A DNA stretch of 19,485 bases. Origin: Saprospiraceae bacterium (GTDB lineage Bacteria > Bacteroidota > Bacteroidia > Chitinophagales > Saprospiraceae). Each line of letters starts with the position of its first letter. The stretch's first letter is position 1. Positions 14,903-19,485 of this stretch are shown here, piece after piece. The DNA lies in NCBI GenBank assembly GCA_027009605.1, contig JALVCY010000695.1, forward strand, positions 1-19,485, written 5' to 3'. Made by a program: the position numbers and the translations under genes. The notes below the pieces were generated by a model that worked only from the letters and a program-made list of their open reading frames with translations, was not told where the DNA came from and made no database searches.

Positions 14903-15892
14903 TTAAGCCCCCTTCATCAACCGCCGAAGCCGTCTTTGATAATCTTGCAGATAGTTTCTTTTCGTTCGATTATCCAAAAAAGATGCGGCAATCATTTTTT
15001 CTACGTCACTACTCTTTGAACACATCAAATCCAGTATTTCTTTAAATACAACTTCCTTGATGCCCGCTTTTTCCGCAAGGATAGCAAACTGTTGACGCTT
15101 TTTGCCATGTCCCAAATGCCGCGGCAGCAACCCATCTTCCAAGGCAAAGTCCCCATCATCCACATGAATGTGCGTATTCAGCAAATCATAAGCCGGGCTT
15201 AACCGGTAATCCCCCATCGGAGTTTCTACCAACGAAAAATTCTTCAAATGAGCATCCCCATTAGAAAATAAGTAATTAAACAGAATCACCTTTAGCAGCT
15301 TGGGGGCTTCTACTTTATAAGCCGGCACATAGGCTTCCAACAACTCAAAAAGCAATAGATAGTTGCCCAAATACTTATAATTGGCTCCGTGTGTTTGGGG
15401 CGTTCGTCCGGCTAAGGAAGCAAAATCTTCTTGCCCTATTTTGACCCCATCCGAAGCAACGTCAAAACGCTTGGTAATATAGGCCGGTGCTCCATTTTTG
15501 AAAAAAATCAATGCATTCGCTGCTGTTTCTATCTTATAAACTTGGCGGGCAATTTGCATCGTTAAGTGCTCATTAGCGGGAATTTGATCTTGTTTTTTTC
15601 CCGCCTTGGGTGCGGGCTTCAAGATGTAAGCACTCTGTTCTCCGGCTCTAGTCAATCTTAATTTGTTTTTTTCCAGCAATACCGCAAATTTTTCCTGCAC
15701 TCCGGATATGGATAAATGTCGTCGATTTTCTTCAAACACCGGTTCGCTCTCCCCGGCAGACCAAGGAGAATCATAAGGCAAAATATGATGTACTTTTTTG
15801 CCGGCAAATACATTTTTAAGGCAAGCCCGGCTGTAAGTCTCAAAACCTTTAGCCAAAGTCCCGGGGCAATATTTTATTTCCGGAAAAGTCAT
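14903..15892 (-). CDS. hipT: HipT-type serine/threonine kinase toxin (HipA C-terminal core)
   Basis: This is a HipA-family protein kinase without the N-terminal subdomain 1, as in HipT of the tripartite HipBST system. Known relatives phosphorylate aminoacyl-tRNA synthetases and stop growth. From the ATG at 15892 it is 329 aa. The glycine-rich loop reads S61-I62-S63-G64 followed by VQEK. The catalytic loop NGDAHLKN gives D213, K217 and N218. The metal-binding D236 lies in SPAYD. All key residues are present, so the kinase looks active. A TTG at 15931 would add 13 residues, but the ATG overlaps the hipS stop as ATGA, which indicates coupled translation and fixes the start. The target here is unknown. 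Confidence 0.92.
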   Translation of the reverse strand: MTFPEIKYCPGTLAKGFETYSRACLKNVFAGKKVHHILPYDSPWSAGESEPVFEENRRHLSISGVQEKFAVLLEKNKLRLTRAGEQSAYILKPAPKAGKKQDQIPANEHLTMQIARQVYKIETAANALIFFKNGAPAYITKRFDVASDGVKIGQEDFASLAGRTPQTHGANYKYLGNYLLLFELLEAYVPAYKVEAPKLLKVILFNYLFSNGDAHLKNFSLVETPMGDYRLSPAYDLLNTHIHVDDGDFALEDGLLPRHLGHGKKRQQFAILAEKAGIKEVVFKEILDLMCSKSSDVEKMIAASFLDNRTKRNYLQDYQRRLRRLMKGA

Positions 15893-16218
15893 GATGTCTC
15901 TACATTCATCACCTGTATAGCACCAATACAATCCTGACTACCAACCTTCAAGAGCAATCCAAAATAATCGTCCGAATCCATTCGATAAAACTGACAAATA
16001 ACTTCCCGGTTACTGCCTTCCGGCAAAAGATGATAGAAAAACGGAAATAAATATTTCGAATGAAATTCTTTGGTCTCTTTGGGTAAGGTCAGGCTAATAT
16101 CCGGCCGGCTAGTATCCGCAACCCACTCATCAAAATATCGAAACGAAAAAGTCCCATCATCGTGCTGTGTCAGCAAGCCTGCCGCTTCATTCCGGAATAA
16201 TATCTTTGCCCGTCTCAT
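15889..16218 (-). CDS. hipS: HipS-type antitoxin (stand-alone HipA N-terminal subdomain)
   Basis: This is a 109-aa protein equal to the N-terminal subdomain 1 of HipA (couple_hipA family). It shows GLLTQHDDGTFSFRY near the start and FPFFYHLLPEGSNRE (58-72), the conserved LLPEG motif. In HipBST systems this separate small protein, not the HTH protein, is the antitoxin that binds and inhibits the HipT kinase. It overlaps hipB (ATGA at 16215-16218) and hipT (ATGA at 15889-15892), so the three genes are translationally coupled. Its only tryptophan is W32, and none lies near the LLPEG motif. It could instead be annotated as a split HipA, but intact reading frames and overlaps argue for a functional separate gene. 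Confidence 0.9.
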   Translation of the reverse strand: MRRAKILFRNEAAGLLTQHDDGTFSFRYFDEWVADTSRPDISLTLPKETKEFHSKYLFPFFYHLLPEGSNREVICQFYRMDSDDYFGLLLKVGSQDCIGAIQVMNVETS

Positions 16219-16433
16219 ATCTTGCGAGAAATATTTTTAGTTTTTAGGCAAACAGCTAATCCCAGCGCATCAGTAATCTGCTCTAAAGTTCGTAGAGATG
16301 GATTCCCTTTACCACTTTCCAATTGTTTGATAGTTCGCAAGCCAACACCAGAAATCTTTGCCAAGTCTTCTTGGGTGACCTGTAAAGACTCTCTTCGTTC
16401 CCGAATAACCTTTTCCAAACTCAAAAGGTGCAT
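16215..16433 (-). CDS. hipB: HipB-type XRE-family DNA-binding protein
   Basis: This is a 72-aa, single-domain helix-turn-helix protein (HTH_3/Cro-CI type). The HTH spans about 18-42 (QVTQEDLAKISGVGLRTIKQ), followed by GNPSLRTLEQITDALGL, typical of HipB-like regulators. It is first in the hip operon and most likely autorepresses it, augmenting HipS. The ATG at 16433 is preceded by a good -7 element 19 nt upstream. The stop codon overlaps the hipS start. Confidence 0.92.
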   Translation of the reverse strand: MHLLSLEKVIRERRESLQVTQEDLAKISGVGLRTIKQLESGKGNPSLRTLEQITDALGLAVCLKTKNISRKI

Positions 16434-16452
16434 TATATGGCTCTTTTACTAG

Positions 16453-16484
16453 CAAAAATAAAGGATTTTCTTTAAAAAGGACAA
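16453..16484 (-). promoter_or_regulatory. hipB: hip operon promoter (TTG ... TATTTTTG)
   Basis: On the minus strand TTG (16484-16482) is followed after 21 nt by TATTTTTG (16460-16453), an exact Bacteroidota -7 element, 19 nt before the hipB ATG. Two direct gacaac copies (16480-16485 and 16494-16499) and a gtgc/gcac inverted repeat (16491-16506) lie at the upstream edge. They are candidate HipB binding sites. Confidence 0.55.
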
Positions 16485-16514
16485 CTAATAGTGCGACAAC
16501 CTGCACTTTTTTGC

Positions 16515-16550
16515 AAAAAAATGGTCATAAACAAAGCGCTTATGACCATT
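16515..16550 (-). terminator. Intrinsic terminator after the DUF3108 gene
   Basis: On the minus strand aatggtcataa pairs with ttatgaccatt (11 bp, 9-nt loop, 16550-16520) and is followed by a T run. It lies 48 nt beyond the DUF3108 stop codon and separates that operon from the hip promoter. Confidence 0.88.
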
Positions 16551-16597
16551 CAACGAGTTTAAGCTTTCTCACAACTTGCTCGCGATAATGTAAACGG

Positions 16598-17419
16598 CTA
16601 ATACCGCAGATTTTTATAACTTTTCAGAGTCGCTTTGATACTGCCGACAGAGACCGGTGATTTAATCATCATGGGAATCTTATTCGCATCGTCACTGACC
16701 CATACTTTCATCCCTTTCTCGCCTTTAAAGACGGTGCCTTTGACTACTTCCGGCTCAAATACCATGGTCTTAAATCGCCCCAATCCGGGAATTTTCTTGT
16801 TACTATTCTTTCCTTTATAGGTCATCTTTAGGTTAAACTCTTCCTTGTCGATGAATACGCTCATGGGCAATTCCGTCCCCACCTTCATAGTTTTGGCATC
16901 CGCTGTTCTCAATACATAAAGTAGGGACAACACATCGCTTACGCAATTTTTCAAATCAAATACTTCGGCATCTCCTAAATCTGATGCATTATTTCCACGC
17001 CGGACTTTCACTTGATTATTTCCAAAATCAGTCTCTTCATACATCTTGTAGTCTCCCTCCTGAATATCTCTGATGGCATGAATCGGCTGCAAAGTCTGCT
17101 TATCTACATCAGTTTCATAGTAATCCCGCACCTTAAAAAACCATTCGTAGCCTTTATACGTCCTACCTTTTGCCGTCAACTTATAAGTCGTGCCTTTATC
17201 TTCCAAGCGAAAGACCACTTCTCCGGCGTTCAAATTCATAAAGCCCAAGCTGTAAGATAGCTTATAAATCAACTCTTCACCGTTTTTGAACGGGCGTTCT
17301 GCCGGAGCACATTGGCTAAATTGACAATCTTCGGGGGAGACATCCAAATGCCTAACTTCTTTGGCCGGGACAATTGCCCCGAAAAAGAACATCATGGAAA
17401 AAAGCGATATTTTAAACAT
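16598..17419 (-). CDS. DUF3108 domain-containing exported protein
   Basis: This is a 273-aa protein with an N-terminal signal peptide (about 1-19, ending VPA before KE) and a beta-rich body matching DUF3108. Examples are FKNGEELIYKLSYSLGFMN with LNAGEVVF at the start, YYETDVDKQTLQPIHAIRDI in the middle, and KGMKVWVSDDANKIPMMI near the end. Mature C32 and C37 could form a disulfide. The protein is probably periplasmic or outer-membrane associated, and the molecular function is unknown. Its ATG lies inside the last codons of the upstream flippase-like gene (8-bp overlap), so the two are translationally coupled and likely act together. A strong terminator follows. Confidence 0.88.
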   Translation of the reverse strand: MFKISLFSMMFFFGAIVPAKEVRHLDVSPEDCQFSQCAPAERPFKNGEELIYKLSYSLGFMNLNAGEVVFRLEDKGTTYKLTAKGRTYKGYEWFFKVRDYYETDVDKQTLQPIHAIRDIQEGDYKMYEETDFGNNQVKVRRGNNASDLGDAEVFDLKNCVSDVLSLLYVLRTADAKTMKVGTELPMSVFIDKEEFNLKMTYKGKNSNKKIPGLGRFKTMVFEPEVVKGTVFKGEKGMKVWVSDDANKIPMMIKSPVSVGSIKATLKSYKNLRY

Positions 17420-18407
17420 CTCGTTTCGTTTTTATGAAGATTTTATCAAGGAATAGCAAACCTATTAAAGAAGTCAGCACTCCGTTGATAATCCATAAAA
17501 AAAACGTGCCAGACAGGATGCTTATTTCATTGACCCCGTAAGGAGCCCACAAAAACAGGGCTATTTCACTCTTTATTAACAGCCCCAGCGCCGAAGGCAA
17601 CGGAAAAAACGACTGAACCCAATAGGTCACAAAGATGATGGAAAACTGCAATAACCCATCATCCGGCAGTCCAAAAAAACGATTCAGCAGGTACAATTGT
17701 ACAGAATATACCAAATATCGAATCAGCGTCCACATCATCGCCGGTCCGGTTTCGCGCCAGCTATATCTAAAATATCCTTGATAAATCTTTTTACCCAACC
17801 AACTCTGCTTGCGCAAAATACGCCTGATAATCGGGTCATAGAAAACCAAAGCCACCAATAAAAGCACCCCCACCAAAACAACCAAGGGAATAAAAAAACG
17901 GGGTGCCAAATAGCCGGCAGACCAATCCGGCAAAGAAATCGTAGGTCGAGTCAACGCCCAAATCCCCAACCAAAAAATAATCACCTTTTGCAAAAAAGCA
18001 CCAAAAGACAATGCCCAAATCGCCTTTCCACGATGCGCCGGCTCTATTCCCAACATTCGCCCGCCGTATTCCCCCACTCGAGCGGGTGAGACCATCGCTA
18101 GGCTATTGCCCACATAGACCGCCATCGAAGCGATTTTCAAGCTAATTTTCTGAAAAGGTCGAGTCAAGACCATCCATTTGCGAGATTCCGCATAATAATT
18201 GACTCCCATCAGCAACAACGCCACTAAGAATAATCCTATCGACTCCTGCCCCAATTGCCCTTTAAATTCTGCCACCATCTCTTCCCAATTCCCACGGGAC
18301 TGCAACTGCCGGTAAATCAACCATAGGAAAAATACAAAAATGAGTACTTTTACCACCTTAGATTGCAGAATTTTAGTCCATTTGCGCAAGCTATCTTTTT
18401 TTTTCAT
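17412..18407 (-). CDS. LPG-synthase-TM / UPF0104-type integral membrane protein
   Basis: This is a 331-aa polytopic protein with about seven to eight hydrophobic helices (for example 19-33, 56-70, 130-150, 171-190, 226-242, 253-270, 299-321). It resembles the lysylphosphatidylglycerol synthetase transmembrane (flippase-like) family. The hallmark segment NSLAMVSPARVGEYGGRML (101-119) matches the conserved P-x-R-x-GE motif. It contains no aminoacyl-transferase domain. It probably handles a lipid-linked substrate at the inner membrane; the substrate is unknown. The start is ATG at 18407. The TTG at 18419 lies within the -7 promoter element TATCTTTG and so would precede the transcript. It overlaps the DUF3108 gene by 8 bp and diverges from ruvC. 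Confidence 0.87.
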   Translation of the reverse strand: MKKKDSLRKWTKILQSKVVKVLIFVFFLWLIYRQLQSRGNWEEMVAEFKGQLGQESIGLFLVALLLMGVNYYAESRKWMVLTRPFQKISLKIASMAVYVGNSLAMVSPARVGEYGGRMLGIEPAHRGKAIWALSFGAFLQKVIIFWLGIWALTRPTISLPDWSAGYLAPRFFIPLVVLVGVLLLVALVFYDPIIRRILRKQSWLGKKIYQGYFRYSWRETGPAMMWTLIRYLVYSVQLYLLNRFFGLPDDGLLQFSIIFVTYWVQSFFPLPSALGLLIKSEIALFLWAPYGVNEISILSGTFFLWIINGVLTSLIGLLFLDKIFIKTKRDV

Positions 18408-18416
18408 ATCTAAAAC

Positions 18417-18424
18417 CAAAGATA
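18417..18424 (-). promoter_or_regulatory. -7 promoter element TATCTTTG of the flippase-DUF3108 operon
   Basis: This is an exact TAnnTTTG match on the minus strand, 9 nt before the ATG at 18407. It implies a nearly leaderless mRNA and rules out the upstream in-frame TTG as start. The remaining divergent spacer to ruvC (18425-18541) shows only a weaker TAACTTTA (18507-18514) as a possible ruvC -7 element. Confidence 0.5.
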
Positions 18425-18541
18425 AAGGAAATAAAACAACTTCTAAATGCCACTAATGTTATATACAGACCAAACTGGTTTTCCGGTTAATTTGGCTTTG
18501 ATGTAGTAACTTTACGCCAAAAAGCACTAAAACAAAAAAAA

Positions 18542-19117
18542 ATGCCCATTCGCACCAAGAAAACAAAGCCTACCAAGCGCATCTTAGGCATCGACCCGGG
18601 AACCAATGCCATGGGTTATGCGATTATTGATGCCCGGGGCGAGGACATCAATTTGGTTGTGATAGGCACATTGAAGATACCGGCCGGCTATAGTCAAGCC
18701 TTAAAGCTCAAGAAAATCTACCATCAAGTCGCCCAATTAATCACCCAATACGGTCCGGACGACATGGCGATTGAAGCCCCTTTCTTTGGCAAGAACGTAC
18801 AGTCCATGCTCAAATTGGGTCGTGCGCAAGGAGTGGCGATTGTGGCAGCGGTCAACAAAGCCATCAATGTTACCGAGTATTCGCCCAAATCCATCAAGCA
18901 ATCCGTTACCGGAAATGGCAATGCATCCAAGGGGCAAGTCGCCGGTGTATTGAGTCATATTTTGAAGGTGGCGATTCCGGCTTCATCGGAAGATGCGACG
19001 GATGCTTTAGGAGCGGCGGTTTGCCATCATTTTAAAGGGGACAATCGGGGTGGCGGTCAATCTTACTCCGGTTGGAAGGACTTTGCTAAACAGAATAACC
19101 ATCGGACTAAGGAGTGA
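18542..19117 (+). CDS. ruvC: Crossover junction endodeoxyribonuclease RuvC
   Basis: RuvC is the dimeric Holliday junction resolvase that works with RuvAB to cut recombination intermediates. The protein is 191 aa, the family size plus a slightly longer C-terminal tail. Catalytic acidic residues are D18 (GIDPGTNAMGYA), E78 (MAIEAPFFGKN), and D151 and D154 (SSEDATDALGAA). The basic N-terminus (MPIRTKKTKPTKR) precedes the first strand. The ATG at 18542 follows an A-rich stretch without a Shine-Dalgarno sequence. It diverges from the flippase operon. The stop codon TGA at 19115-19117 lies inside the first unit of a heptamer tandem repeat that runs downstream. Confidence 0.97.
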   Translation: MPIRTKKTKPTKRILGIDPGTNAMGYAIIDARGEDINLVVIGTLKIPAGYSQALKLKKIYHQVAQLITQYGPDDMAIEAPFFGKNVQSMLKLGRAQGVAIVAAVNKAINVTEYSPKSIKQSVTGNGNASKGQVAGVLSHILKVAIPASSEDATDALGAAVCHHFKGDNRGGGQSYSGWKDFAKQNNHRTKE

Positions 19118-19148
19118 GTAGTGAGTAGTGAGTAGTGAGTAGTGAGTA
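19114..19148 (+). repeat. Heptamer tandem array (gtgagta)5 starting in the ruvC stop codon
   Basis: There are five perfect 7-bp copies, then degenerate units to about 19170. The unit contains TGA and TAG, and 7 is not a multiple of 3, so stops occur in every plus-strand frame. The first copy overlaps the ruvC stop. Confidence 0.95.
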
Positions 19149-19312
19149 GTGAGAGATGAGTGGTGAGTTAGCCGAAGATTGCCAAGAAAGAAATAAATCC
19201 GTGAAAATCAGCATAATCCGTGAAATCTGTGTTCTATCAAGAACGGTTTAACGGATAGACACCCAAGAATTCTTGCAAATTGAACGCCGAAGGCAAATTG
19301 AACATCCGAACT
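19149..19312. repeat. Gene-free tail with dispersed repeat phrases
   Basis: No gene is visible. It contains two 'atccgtgaaa' phrases, a single octamer-family fragment (gaacggtttaacgg), and ttcttgcaaattgaac-gccgaaggc-aaattgaac, which matches the module end at about 7314-7348. Confidence 0.75.
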
Positions 19313-19345
19313 AACTTTCCAAAAGTTTGAAACTTTTGGAAAGTT
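19313..19345. repeat. Palindromic repeat, copy 2
   Basis: The perfect 15-bp arms (aactttccaaaagtt/aacttttggaaagtt) have a 3-nt loop. It is the same family as 14863-14895. No U-tract follows. Confidence 0.9.
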
Positions 19346-19360
19346 ATAGTTTGAAAGTTA

Positions 19361-19485
19361 GTAACTGTTTAGGTGCCCCAATTTTTAGATAGAAAATAGG
19401 CATTTTTGTGGATGTTGAAGCTACAATTTTTGAAGCGTAGCTGGGCTACGTGAGAAAATTTTAGCAAAAACAGGCGCAAAAAGGG
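19361..19485. repeat. Dispersed hairpin-cassette repeat, copy B (at window edge)
   Basis: The frame matches copy A (6713-6835): left 58 nt at 19361-19418 and right 35 nt at 19451-19485. The 32-nt core (19419-19450) is unrelated to that of copy A but also structured, with agctac/gtagct and cgtagc/gctacg pairings. The element may continue past the window. Confidence 0.85.

Noticed and set aside
15889..16218. hipS/hipT as a frameshifted single hipA pseudogene
   Set aside because: Both frames have proper starts and stops joined by ATGA. The split is at the natural subdomain border, and lengths match HipS and HipT.
18408..18419. TTG start for the flippase-like protein
   Set aside because: That TTG is part of the exact -7 promoter element TATCTTTG, so it should not be in the mRNA. 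The ATG at 18407 is preferred.

Overview
The window looks like chromosomal DNA of a member of the Bacteroidota. Six genes or gene clusters are preceded by an exact match to the Bacteroidota -7 promoter element TAnnTTTG: scpB, the TPR kinase, the GH-A-like lipoprotein, the first POT transporter, hipB and the flippase-like gene. Shine-Dalgarno sequences are not evident. A LytS-type kinase fused to periplasmic TPRs, DUF4230 and DUF3108 also fit that phylum. I cannot name the genus.

Layout. 1-492 is gene-free repeat DNA. radA (-) and scpB (+) diverge at about 1.9-2.2 kb, both with TTG starts, around a candidate structured RNA. A TPR/LytS-type histidine kinase (-) converges on scpB and has a structured leader of about 165 nt. 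queD (-) is embedded in roughly 2 kb of repeat-rich DNA (4.9-7.36 kb) holding octamer arrays, two candidate MITE-like elements and several dispersed repeats. From 7.36 to 18.4 kb all genes are on the minus strand. In reading order they are: a flippase-like membrane protein overlapping a DUF3108 protein; a three-gene hipB-hipS-hipT toxin-antitoxin operon; a DUF4230 protein; three POT-family peptide transporters in a row; and a secreted GH-A-like lipoprotein. ruvC (+) lies at the right end, followed by repeats to the window edge.

How the genes relate. radA, scpB and ruvC are housekeeping DNA recombination and segregation genes. The three POT carriers form one peptide-uptake cluster with clearly different architectures: a 451-aa compact form, a 520-aa form lacking the TM7 glutamate, and a 676-aa form with a large insertion. 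The hip genes overlap by ATGA at both junctions and match the tripartite HipBST arrangement, in which the N-terminal subdomain of HipA is a separate protein.

The most unusual features are the HipBST-type operon; a dispersed repeat whose two copies carry different hairpins at exactly the same position; stop-codon-rich tandem arrays and small 'hairpin words' just after several gene ends; two candidate structured RNAs; and a 45-nt identical block shared by two diverged transporter paralogues. No tRNA, rRNA, CRISPR array, transposase or phage gene was seen.
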